Source of the DNA: Colwellia sp. M166
Lineage (GTDB): Bacteria > Pseudomonadota > Gammaproteobacteria > Enterobacterales > Alteromonadaceae
Length of the DNA stretch: 64,000 bases
Reading direction: 5' to 3'
NCBI RefSeq assembly: GCF_024585285.1
Contig: NZ_CP040755.1
Span: 2,356,001 to 2,420,000 of the forward strand
Made by a program: the position numbers and the translations under genes. This document shows positions 26,802-35,069 of the stretch, piece after piece. Each line of letters begins with the position of its first letter. Position 1 is the first letter of the stretch. Under the pieces are notes generated by a model. The model was given only the letters and a program-made list of their open reading frames with translations. It did no database searches and was not told the DNA's origin.

Positions 26802-28583
26802 TTAATTGCTTTCTCGCAAATTTAGCTGTTCTGCTTTCTTATCTGCAATATATTCATTCATCAGCACCTCAAGCATTGATAGCGGCATCGAACCATTTTT
26901 TAGTACCTGATCATGAAAGTCTCTTAAATCAAAACTTTCGGCTAGTTCTTGTTCAGCCATTTTTCGCAATCTCTTGATGGTTAGCTCACCCATTTTATAA
27001 GAGAGTGCTTGCCCTGGCCAAGAAATATAGCGATCAATTTCAGTTTTAACATTGTGCAGTGATAACGCGGTATTATCAGCTAAAAAATTCATTGCACGCT
27101 CACGACTCCAGCCTTTCGCATGCATACCTGTATCAACTACCAATCGACACGCACGCCACATTTCATAAGTTAATCGACCAAAGTCACTATAAGGGTTTTG
27201 ATAAAAACCGGCTTCCAAACCTAAGTATTCGGAATAGAGCCCCCAACCTTCACCAAATGCCGAAATATAGGTGCTATTTCTAAATTTAGGCACATTACTC
27301 ATTTCTCGTGCGATGGAACTTTGCAAGTGATGACCGGGCACTGCCTCATGTAAGGTTAATGCTTCCAAAACATATAAAGGTCGACGATCGAGACGATAAG
27401 TATTTACCCAGTAATTACCAGCTTGATCATCTCGTGATGGTCCAGAGTATCGCCCTGTAGTATATTTAGGAGCAATATTTGCGGGCACTTCAATCACACC
27501 ATAAGGCGTTCGTGGTAAGGTTTTAAAAAAACGTGGTAATTGCGCATCCATTTTTTTAGCAATAAAAGCAGCTTCTTTAAGTAAGCCTTCAGGGCTGGTG
27601 GCATAAAATTGTTTATCTGTCCGTAGAAAGTTAACGAAATCAGCAAAATTGCCGGAAAAATTCAATTGTTGAATAATCTGTTCCATTTCAGCTCTAATAC
27701 GCTGCACTTCAGCTATACCAGTTTTATGCACTTCATCCACAGAGATAGGTAAGGTAGTATAATGCTGTAAACGGTTGAGGTAGTATTTTTTACCATTAGG
27801 TAATGAGCTGGCAGCAATATTAGTTCTAGCATTCGGCTGATAACGTTGCACCATGTAATCGTAATATTTCTGATAGCTTGGCATAACAACTTGTAAAATA
27901 GTACTTTTGGCTTTAGCGCTTAAACTTAATTTAAGTGCTTCAGTAAAGTGTGGCGGCATGGTTAAAAACGGTTGATAATATGTGCTTAATGTCGCATCTT
28001 TTTTGATAAACGCTTTAATCGACTCTTCAAAACCTTCTAAAACAATTTTAGGCTGCGTAATTCCTGCTTCAATACCTTTGTCCATCCAGAACATTTGTTG
28101 AGAAAAATACTTCGGCAGCGCAGAGAGCCTTGCAAGATAATCATTATAATCCTGCGCTGTTTTAAAGCTAACTTGACGATTAATTCGACTGATCCAAACA
28201 TGAAAGCCCGACTCAGCAGTCAAGGGCATGTAATGTTCATGATTACTATAATTATCAAGTTGGTTTTTAATGCTGTACGATAAAACAGAGTGATTGATCG
28301 CTTCATCTCTCGTCAACCCCTTTATTGCCACTTGTGCTAAACGCTGAGAAATAGCAAGTAAAGTCTGATGCTGTTGTTCTAGTTTGTCTGGTGATAAATC
28401 AGGTAGCTGGCGATTAGTTTGTCCGGCAATATCTTGATTAAAGGGACTTTGATGATCTTTAAAATATTGGTATTCTTCAATAACTTGCTTAAGATCATAA
28501 TTAACTAATTCGCGCTGAGACTTAGGTGATTGGCAAGCTATCACAAGAAATAAAACAAACATCGTGGTTGAAAATGCTTTCAT
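26802..28583 (-). CDS. DUF885 family lipoprotein, putative zinc peptidase
   Basis: 593 residues. A lipoprotein signal is visible: a hydrophobic run ending LFLVIAC with the lipobox Cys at 17, so the protein should be anchored in the outer or inner membrane on the periplasmic side. The DUF885 core contains the metal-binding-like HEAVPGHHLQ about two-thirds along, plus FGEGWGLYSEYLG and DTGMHAKGWSRERA, resembling M32/thermolysin-like dipeptidase arrangements. The substrate is unknown. It is monocistronic. The c-di-GMP riboswitch transcript from 26622 would be antisense to its 3' end. Confidence 0.85.
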   Translation of the reverse strand: MKAFSTTMFVLFLVIACQSPKSQRELVNYDLKQVIEEYQYFKDHQSPFNQDIAGQTNRQLPDLSPDKLEQQHQTLLAISQRLAQVAIKGLTRDEAINHSVLSYSIKNQLDNYSNHEHYMPLTAESGFHVWISRINRQVSFKTAQDYNDYLARLSALPKYFSQQMFWMDKGIEAGITQPKIVLEGFEESIKAFIKKDATLSTYYQPFLTMPPHFTEALKLSLSAKAKSTILQVVMPSYQKYYDYMVQRYQPNARTNIAASSLPNGKKYYLNRLQHYTTLPISVDEVHKTGIAEVQRIRAEMEQIIQQLNFSGNFADFVNFLRTDKQFYATSPEGLLKEAAFIAKKMDAQLPRFFKTLPRTPYGVIEVPANIAPKYTTGRYSGPSRDDQAGNYWVNTYRLDRRPLYVLEALTLHEAVPGHHLQSSIAREMSNVPKFRNSTYISAFGEGWGLYSEYLGLEAGFYQNPYSDFGRLTYEMWRACRLVVDTGMHAKGWSRERAMNFLADNTALSLHNVKTEIDRYISWPGQALSYKMGELTIKRLRKMAEQELAESFDLRDFHDQVLKNGSMPLSMLEVLMNEYIADKKAEQLNLRESN

Positions 28584-28799
28584 GACTAAATCTCAAATAT
28601 AAATAGGATATCAATTAGCCCGATACCATAACAAAACCAATATATTTATAAAGTAAATGTTTTATCTAACACTATTTTTCAGTTCTTTATCCGTTTTATT
28701 ACGACTTTAAATTGCTTTTACTCTGGTAGTTTTTCAAAAATTACTACAAAATGGTTTACTAGCTATGAGTAGCGAACTCCCTAACTTAAGGTTGGAATA

Positions 28800-29813
28800 G
28801 TGCAGTACCATGACTCTATAGAACAAGCCGAACAAAAAATGCACGCCGCCATAAAACAATTGCAGTTATGGCATATCCCAGCGACGCCAACCAATTACGC
28901 AGTCAGTTATCACTATCTCAACCAAAATTCAAAACAGCTAAATAGTGCCATTGAAAAGCAGCTCGCTACTGGAAAAAAAATTGATAACTTCTTTTTAGCC
29001 GAAGCTTATCGCCAATATGTGTTAAAACAGAGTGCTTTTCGAAGTGAATTAATTGATGATCTTGATGAGGTATTAGTCGATTTACATGCTAATAGCACGC
29101 AATCCTCGGTTTGTACTAATCATTTAATTAATCAATTGGATCACAACATCTCCAACTTGCAATCGACTAATAAAAATGAAGTTTTTAGCGCAATTAAACA
29201 AATCCGTCAAAATACTAAGCATTTTAAACTTGCACAAGAAAAGCTCGCTGAACAGCTACGGCTATCTCAGCGTTCGACTGACGCTCTACGTTCAGAGTTA
29301 GATGAGGTTAAAAAAGAAGTCTATTTAGATCCATTAACCGGACTCTATAACCGTAAGGCTATGACCAAGCATTTAGATACTTGGCTATCGAATGATCCCA
29401 CCAAACATGTCGCGGCAATAGTGGTCAATATTGATCATTTTTCTCAGATGAATGAACGCTTTGGTCCATTACTCAGTGATGTACTATTAGCCAAAATAGC
29501 TAAAAAAGTAAGTAGTTATGTTGGTGAAAGTGGCTTACCAATAAGATCTGCCGGTGATGAATTTCTAATTTTGCTACCCGATGTAGAGCGTAATATTGCT
29601 GGCGAGATTGCGGAAAAAATTCGCCAGGGCGTCGAAAAACTAAGGTTTGTCAGTAGTAAGTCAGGTACCCGCTTACCACCAATGACACTGAGCATAGGGG
29701 TCAGCGATTATAATGTTGCCACCAGTGCCAATGCCATCATAAAGCAAACTCGAGCATTGATTAGCGATATATCTCAAACCCTAACTAACCACGTCAATAT
29801 TGCCAATACTTAA
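28800..29813 (+). CDS. Soluble GGDEF protein with AGDEF signature
   Basis: 337 residues from a GTG at 28800, with AAGG 8-11 nt upstream. The N-terminal 160 residues are helical, with LWHIPATPTNYAVSYHYLNQNS, a pattern I associate with cytosolic GGDEF proteins of marine gammaproteobacteria, and end in a coiled coil. The GGDEF domain follows (DPLTGLYNRKA at 177-187). The active loop is AGDEF at 251-255 instead of GGDEF; some AGDEF enzymes are active, so catalysis is uncertain but possible. No RxxD I-site precedes it, so product inhibition by that site is not expected. No membrane segment is seen. Confidence 0.85.
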   Translation: MQYHDSIEQAEQKMHAAIKQLQLWHIPATPTNYAVSYHYLNQNSKQLNSAIEKQLATGKKIDNFFLAEAYRQYVLKQSAFRSELIDDLDEVLVDLHANSTQSSVCTNHLINQLDHNISNLQSTNKNEVFSAIKQIRQNTKHFKLAQEKLAEQLRLSQRSTDALRSELDEVKKEVYLDPLTGLYNRKAMTKHLDTWLSNDPTKHVAAIVVNIDHFSQMNERFGPLLSDVLLAKIAKKVSSYVGESGLPIRSAGDEFLILLPDVERNIAGEIAEKIRQGVEKLRFVSSKSGTRLPPMTLSIGVSDYNVATSANAIIKQTRALISDISQTLTNHVNIANT

Positions 29814-29829
29814 CTCAGCTGAATTCGGA

Positions 29830-30291
29830 TTAACTAAGCTCAGCGATTAAAGAGAGTAAATTTTTTTCAGAAAATACTTTAATCCCATTGGCGCGCAACA
29901 GAGCTGTAGTAATACCTTGTCCAGGGACTTTATGTTGACTAAATTCACCATTATAAATGCTTGAGCTACCACATGATGGGCTTGACTCTTTTAGCAACGC
30001 ATAACGGACGCCGTGTGCATGACAAAGTGACAACGCTCGTTGCGCCCCTAGCTCAAAGGCTGGTGTCACATCTTCACCGCTATTAGTTTTAACGATAATG
30101 TTTTCATTACTTAATTGAATTTCGGCTGGTGGCCTAGGAGTAGATAAACCTCCAGCTAATTCGGGGCAAATAACCACCAAGCGCTCAGCCGCTTGCCAAC
30201 GTTTAAGCGTGGCGTTTACTAATAAATTATCACCACCATCATATCTAACCTTATGACCTAAAAAGCAGCTGCTTATCAGAATTTTTTCCAT
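29830..30291 (-). CDS. DUF523 family protein (TudS-like)
   Basis: 153 residues. Three cysteines that could hold a [4Fe-4S] cluster are conserved: ISSCFLGHKVRYDGG near the N-terminus, VVICPELAGG near residue 47 and SPSCGSSSIYNG near residue 108. A characterised DUF523 member, TudS, desulfurates 2-thiouracil by such a cluster; whether this protein has that substrate is unknown. It is convergent with the AGDEF gene, with 16 bp between the stops. No operon partner is seen. Confidence 0.85.
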   Translation of the reverse strand: MEKILISSCFLGHKVRYDGGDNLLVNATLKRWQAAERLVVICPELAGGLSTPRPPAEIQLSNENIIVKTNSGEDVTPAFELGAQRALSLCHAHGVRYALLKESSPSCGSSSIYNGEFSQHKVPGQGITTALLRANGIKVFSEKNLLSLIAELS

Positions 30292-30420
30292 TAAAAGTTA
30301 CCTTATTTCAAAGCTATTAAGTTGGTTCTCTCTCAGTGCTTATCAGCGGTTTGAGAACAACGATCATTTTTATAATGGCTGAGCATCAAGGTATAAACCC
30401 ATTAAATAAGTCTTATAAGA

Positions 30421-30726
30421 CTATGATAGAATTAGTTTAATTTCACTTAAACCTAGAATATCTTGCTCTGTAGCGCACTCTAACCAACAAGAGTGACTGT
30501 ATTCTTCGAAGTTCAATAAAAATTCACTGACACCATAGTGTATTCTTACACAGTGAAGATCCGCACCTTGTATTGTTTCCATTACTTTTGCAGCAATCAT
30601 TTGCACAAGATAGTCAATAATGACTGCCGTATTATCCATTGTCCATTCAACATTAAATTGGAACTGTAATACCCTTGAGTTAACTTCCTCAATATCGGTT
30701 ATTTTTATAGCGTTTTTTGTCAACAT
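30421..30726 (-). CDS. Small hypothetical protein
   Basis: 101 residues, acidic, no signal peptide, no membrane segment. Secondary structure looks alpha/beta: a strand (VLQFQFNVEW), a helix (NTAVIIDYLVQMIAAKVMETI) and strands (LHCVRIHYGVSEFLLNFEEYSHSCWLEC). The length and the two buried-looking Cys residues suggest a real, compact protein. I cannot place it in a family with confidence. It is monocistronic between the DUF523 gene and the divergent cytochrome c gene. Confidence 0.65.
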   Translation of the reverse strand: MLTKNAIKITDIEEVNSRVLQFQFNVEWTMDNTAVIIDYLVQMIAAKVMETIQGADLHCVRIHYGVSEFLLNFEEYSHSCWLECATEQDILGLSEIKLILS

Positions 30727-30907
30727 AGGGCTCTACTTAATCTAGATTAGGGCTAATTAATTGTTTAAAACTTGTGCTAGCGCAACAAAGTAATAGATAA
30801 TTTTTCATACTGGCATGATCCTAAAAAAAGCAACGACAACAGTTTACTTTTTACATATAATCAATTGAGGATCCTTTAATATTGTTTACCAAAGAGAGAT
30901 TATATTT

Positions 30908-31207
30908 ATGAAAAAACTTACTTTAGCTGTTGCCGCTACTGTTATGATGGCTTCACCTGTTTTCGCTGGCGACGCAGCTGCCGGTAAATCAAAAACTGCA
31001 ATGTGTGCAGCGTGTCACGGTGCTGCAGGTGTTTCTGCTGTTCCTATGTACCCTAACCTTGCCGGTCAAAAAGAAGCTTACATTGCCAAGCAATTAAAAG
31101 ATTTTAAATCGGGCAACCGTAAAGATCCAGTAATGGCTCCAATGGCTATGGCATTATCTGATGAAGATGTTGCTAACATTGCTGCTTACTACGCAAGTCT
31201 CAAGTAA
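30908..31207 (+). CDS. Small periplasmic c-type cytochrome
   Basis: 99 residues with a classical signal peptide cleaved after A20 (SPVFA-GD). One haem site CAACH at 33-37, and distal Met candidates in [12 protein letters not shown]. The order of motifs is that of single-haem class I cytochromes of the c4/c5/c553 type ([21 protein letters not shown] is the typical interhelical loop). It would carry electrons between the bc1 complex and terminal oxidases in the periplasm. It has AAAGAGA upstream and a strong terminator downstream. Confidence 0.93.
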   Translation: MKKLTLAVAATVMMASPVFAGDAAAGKSKTAMCAACHGAAGVSAVPMYPNLAGQKEAYIAKQLKDFKSGNRKDPVMAPMAMALSDEDVANIAAYYASLK

Positions 31208-31269
31208 TTAGACTTTTTGTATAGTAGCATTTTCAAAATTTTATGATTTTACTCTACTGTACTGCATCT

Positions 31270-31295
31270 AAAAAGCGCTTTAATGCGCTTTTTTT
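31270..31295 (+). terminator. Intrinsic terminator after the cytochrome c gene
   Basis: AAAAAGCGC and GCGCTTTTTTT form a stem with a 6-nt loop and a T7 run; the mirror A-run lets it act on the leftward recQ transcript as well. Confidence 0.85.
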
Positions 31296-31353
31296 GTCGC
31301 TGTAATTCAACAAACAGTAAGTAAGCGATGTCTAACTCAAAAGTAAACTTCAT

Positions 31354-33153
31354 CTAGCTCTGGTGCTGTTTAATCAAGGACAAAAATGGCTCACCATAAC
31401 GAGCAAGTTTAGTATCACCAATGCCACTGACATTGAGCATTTGTCGTGATGTTAAAGGTTTTATCCGTGCCAGCTCGGCTAAAGTCGCATCATTAAAAAC
31501 AATAAAGGGTGCGATATCTTCAAGTTTGGCAATCTCTTTACGTAATGATCTTAACTTAGAGAATAAGGCTCGGTCATAAACTTTCTCACGTTTATTGCGT
31601 TGCCAGTAACTGGCCTTTTGTAAGCGAGGAGCCGCAAGCATCAACGGTTGAAGGCCTTTCAAAATACTACCAGCCGCTTGCGTTAAGCATAAGTTTGACT
31701 GAGCAGCGATATCTTGCTGTAAATAGCCTAAATGTATTAATTGCCGCACGATTGAAAACCAATAACCCGGCGTTTTATCTTTTCCGATACCAAAGGTTGA
31801 AACTTTATCATGGTTGAGTTGGATAATTTTGTCATTCAGCTCCGCGCGTAAAACAGCAACCACATGCTCTATATCGCCATTACCTTCAATACGATAGACA
31901 CAAGAAAGCACTTTTTGCGCCGCTTGTGTGGCATCAAACTGGCTAGGTGGATCTAAGCAAATATCACAGTTACCGCAACTTTGCTCGGTAAATTCGGCAA
32001 AATAATTCAGCACAACTCGGCGTCGACAAGTTTGCGCCTCCACAAAACCTCGTAACGCCTGAAAGCGTTGTAATTCAACATTGACCCGTTGTTCATTTTC
32101 ACCGTCAGCAATACGCTTATTGATACGTTCAACATCTTTTTCATCATAAAGAAAAAGTGCTTCTGCAGGTAAACCATCGCGGCCCGCTCGCCCTATCTCT
32201 TGATAGTACGACTCCAAGGTTCTAGGGGGCTCATAATGAATCACAAAGCGCACATTAGACTTATTAATCCCAAGCCCAAACGCTACGGTCGCAACAACAA
32301 TTTGTATATCATCTTTCGCAAATTTATCTTGAATAATATTACGGATTTCTGCTTCTAAGCCGGCATGATAAGCGGAACAATTAATACCCGCTTCAGCTAA
32401 GCGCTTAGCTAATTTTTCAACCTGCCAACGACTATTACAATAGATAATGCCACACTCATCTTTACGCTTTTTGATATAGCCAATGGTTTGCTGTTCACCT
32501 TGATATTTATCGGCTAAGGTAAAGCGAATATTGGGCCGATCAAAGCTATCAAGATGAATGTAGGGGTCATGCAAGGCCAATTGTTGTAACATATCTCGAC
32601 GTGTGGTGACATCAGCCGTTGCTGTTAGTGCCATCACCGGCACATGCGGGAAGTTTTGTTTTAACAGATGTAATTGGGTATACGCAGGTCTAAAATCATG
32701 TCCCCATTGCGATATACAATGTGCTTCATCAATGGCAAAAAGACTGACATCAAGGTGTGATAAACCTTGCAAAAAGTAATAGTTTTTTAATCGCTCAGGA
32801 GCAACATACAGTAATTTTATTTCACCTTGACCTAAGCGCCTAAAAATATCATTAATGGTATCGGCATCGAGTGAAGAGTTAACATAAGCGGCTGAAATTC
32901 CTTGCCTTACTAAGCCATCTACCTGATCTTTCATCAAGGCAATTAATGGCGAAACAACAATAGTAACCCCCGTCATCAAGGTAGCAGGCAACTGGTAGCA
33001 CATTGATTTTCCGCCACCTGTAGGCATTAAGACTAAGCTATCTCGTCCCTGAAGTGCATAATTAATAATTTCTTCTTGCCCAGGACGAAACGTTTGATAA
33101 CCAAAATGATGTTTAAGGGCTTCAGTTAATGTCGTAGGGGAAGTGGCTTGCAA
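31354..33153 (-). CDS. recQ: ATP-dependent DNA helicase RecQ
   Basis: 599 residues, 3'-5' superfamily 2 helicase of recombination and fork repair. Walker A is [12 protein letters not shown], the DEAH box [16 protein letters not shown] is RecQ-specific, and IGRAGRDG is motif VI. The RQC zinc-binding cysteines lie in TCRRRV and SCGNCDIC, followed by the winged helix, and a C-terminal HRDC domain covers about 520-595. The length is close to E. coli RecQ. It is divergent from yigI. Confidence 0.97.
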   Translation of the reverse strand: MQATSPTTLTEALKHHFGYQTFRPGQEEIINYALQGRDSLVLMPTGGGKSMCYQLPATLMTGVTIVVSPLIALMKDQVDGLVRQGISAAYVNSSLDADTINDIFRRLGQGEIKLLYVAPERLKNYYFLQGLSHLDVSLFAIDEAHCISQWGHDFRPAYTQLHLLKQNFPHVPVMALTATADVTTRRDMLQQLALHDPYIHLDSFDRPNIRFTLADKYQGEQQTIGYIKKRKDECGIIYCNSRWQVEKLAKRLAEAGINCSAYHAGLEAEIRNIIQDKFAKDDIQIVVATVAFGLGINKSNVRFVIHYEPPRTLESYYQEIGRAGRDGLPAEALFLYDEKDVERINKRIADGENEQRVNVELQRFQALRGFVEAQTCRRRVVLNYFAEFTEQSCGNCDICLDPPSQFDATQAAQKVLSCVYRIEGNGDIEHVVAVLRAELNDKIIQLNHDKVSTFGIGKDKTPGYWFSIVRQLIHLGYLQQDIAAQSNLCLTQAAGSILKGLQPLMLAAPRLQKASYWQRNKREKVYDRALFSKLRSLRKEIAKLEDIAPFIVFNDATLAELARIKPLTSRQMLNVSGIGDTKLARYGEPFLSLIKQHQS

Positions 33154-33281
33154 GAGAGAATCTTCAGTAGATGAAATCAGCCGACATTTTAGCGCAGTAA
33201 GACCTTAGTGCGGAGATTTATTTTCAATATAACGGCAATTATTGTTATTCTTTTATCTCACTCGACCTAACAGGAAAGTTT

Positions 33282-33737
33282 ATGACACATGAAGAATCGT
33301 TTCAGCAGCTAGCTCAATATTGGAGCCAAGCAATGCCTTTTAATCGATTATTGGGGCTAGAAGTGACAAAATTTGATAGCGAAGAATCTGCCGTCAGTAT
33401 TGTTTGGCACGACAAGCTTATTGGTAACCCTGAACAAAGAATTCTCCATGGCGGTGTCACTGCATCAGCGCTAGATCTTGTTGGCGGCGTGGTAGCCGCA
33501 GCAAATATGCTATCTCAGCTACCTGAATTAACACCAGAAATAATTGCGCGAAGCCTAAGTCGCTTAAGTACCATTGATTTACGTACTGATTTTTTAAGAC
33601 CGGGGCGTGGTGAAAACTTTATGGCAACGGCCAAAATCATTCGCAGTGGTAGTAAGGTTGCTGTTGCCCGCATGGAAATGCATAACGAAAAAGGCGATCA
33701 TATTGCTTTTGGTACTGGCACTTACATGGTGGGGTAA
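33282..33737 (+). CDS. yigI: Hot-dog fold thioesterase YigI
   Basis: 151 residues, collinear with E. coli YigI: MPFNRLLGLEVTKF, the active loop RILHGGVTASALDLVGG, STIDLRTDFLRPGRGENF and a terminal GTGTYMVG. It belongs to the PaaI-like acyl-CoA thioesterases. It is 97 bp before rarD and in the same direction; recQ, yigI and rarD are also near each other in E. coli. Confidence 0.92.
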   Translation: MTHEESFQQLAQYWSQAMPFNRLLGLEVTKFDSEESAVSIVWHDKLIGNPEQRILHGGVTASALDLVGGVVAAANMLSQLPELTPEIIARSLSRLSTIDLRTDFLRPGRGENFMATAKIIRSGSKVAVARMEMHNEKGDHIAFGTGTYMVG

Positions 33738-33833
33738 AATTAACCCAAATATTTCTAACATCTCAATGGGTTGTTGAAATGATTAGTGCTATTATTAACG
33801 CTCTTATCCAATCTTAGCTATCAAACTTATTCC

Positions 33834-34760
33834 ATGCCAACACCTGAAAAAGCAGCCTTACGCGCTGGTATTATTAGTGCTATATGCGCCTATACCATGT
33901 GGGGCATTGCCCCGTTATATTTTAAGCTCATAGATCATATTAATGCCGATGAAATCCTTGTGCACCGTGTTGTATGGTCAACGGTATTACTAACCTTTGT
34001 TGTGCTGCTTACCAAAAGATCGCGTTACTTTATTGATACTATTACACAACCTAAAATAGTGTTACGGCTGACTATTTCAGCAACATTTTTAGCCGTAAAT
34101 TGGTTTATGTTTATTTGGGCAGTTAACAATGACCACTTGTTAGATGCTAGCTTAGGCTATTATATTAATCCGCTTTTTAGTGTTGCATTAGGGGTGATAT
34201 TTTTAGGTGAACGCTTACGACCTTGGCAGCTCTTTGCCGTAGGGTTAGCGTTTGTTGGCGTTATTATTCAGCTCTTTATGATGGGCTCACTGCCGATAAT
34301 ATCTTTAGCATTAGCAGCCACTTTCGGTATTTATGGCTTATTACGTAAACAACTGCCTTTAGACTCTTTTGTCGGCTTACTGATAGAATCACTGATGATG
34401 CTACCAATAGCACTGATTTATTGGTTAGTATTTTTAAAAACCAGCACCGCTAATATGTTTGACAATGAACTATCATTAAACATGCTATTGATCTGTGCCG
34501 GCATTGTTACCACAGCGCCCTTACTCTGCTTTTCTGCTGCAACAAAACGTATGACGCTATCCGCTTTGGGCTTCTTTCAATATATTGGCCCTAGCATCAT
34601 GTTTATTCTGGCGACATTTTATTATCAAGAACCGTTATATTTTGCTAAAATGATCACGTTTGCCTGCATTTGGACTGCATTAGCAATATTTAGCTTTGAC
34701 TCAATAAAAGCCAGAAAACGAGCGGCAAAAAATTATCACCAGACAGCAAAAGTAGAATAA
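33834..34760 (+). CDS. rarD: EamA-type permease RarD
   Basis: 308 residues from ATG 33834, chosen because the protein then starts a few residues before the first membrane helix (AICAYTMWGIAPLYFKL), as in E. coli RarD; a GTG at 33786 would add 16 residues. Ten membrane helices with the paired EamA repeats are visible, and HRVVWS, WAVNNDHLLDASLGYFINPL-like and LGFFQYIGPSIMF match the family closely. It was named for chloramphenicol sensitivity; the transported substrate is not known. Confidence 0.92.
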   Translation: MPTPEKAALRAGIISAICAYTMWGIAPLYFKLIDHINADEILVHRVVWSTVLLTFVVLLTKRSRYFIDTITQPKIVLRLTISATFLAVNWFMFIWAVNNDHLLDASLGYYINPLFSVALGVIFLGERLRPWQLFAVGLAFVGVIIQLFMMGSLPIISLALAATFGIYGLLRKQLPLDSFVGLLIESLMMLPIALIYWLVFLKTSTANMFDNELSLNMLLICAGIVTTAPLLCFSAATKRMTLSALGFFQYIGPSIMFILATFYYQEPLYFAKMITFACIWTALAIFSFDSIKARKRAAKNYHQTAKVE

Positions 34761-35069
34761 AAAACAGTTTTTTCTCATTTGTAACCTAAGAACTTTAAGA
34801 GCTATACGTGACAGCTTATCGATATTTTTAAAGTCTTAGGGACTGTTAACAGTAAAATAGATGACACTTGCCGTAAGCTGAAATTATATATTCGAGTAAG
34901 TAGTTGCTCAATTATTCGTATTGGAAAAAGTATAAGCAATGCTGACGGGCAAAATTCATTCTCACCAGTGGTAACAAGGCCCCAACATCTGCCAAACAAA
35001 CCACCTGATTTAATTAAGTAACTCAACAAGCAGTTTTGACATTAAAACCCTTAGTTATTAATTACTTGC
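34761..35069. other. Unassigned gap between convergent rarD and uvrD
   Basis: 309 bp with no recognised gene. A 75-codon frame on the minus strand (34802-35029, residues SGGLFGRCWGLVTTGENEF near its start) and an overlapping start-less open frame on the plus strand are present. A perfect 12-bp palindrome, ACTGTTAACAGT, lies at 34842-34853. It may be a decayed mobile-element piece. Confidence 0.4.

Noticed and set aside
26777..26977. 66-codon plus-strand ORF downstream of the riboswitch as its target gene
   Set aside because: It is the complement of the DUF885 coding region, has no ribosome site and low-quality composition; I do not take it as the gene controlled by the riboswitch.
30292..30420. 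Possible small RNA between the DUF523 gene and the 101-residue ORF
   Set aside because: No promoter-terminator pair or stable fold stands out.
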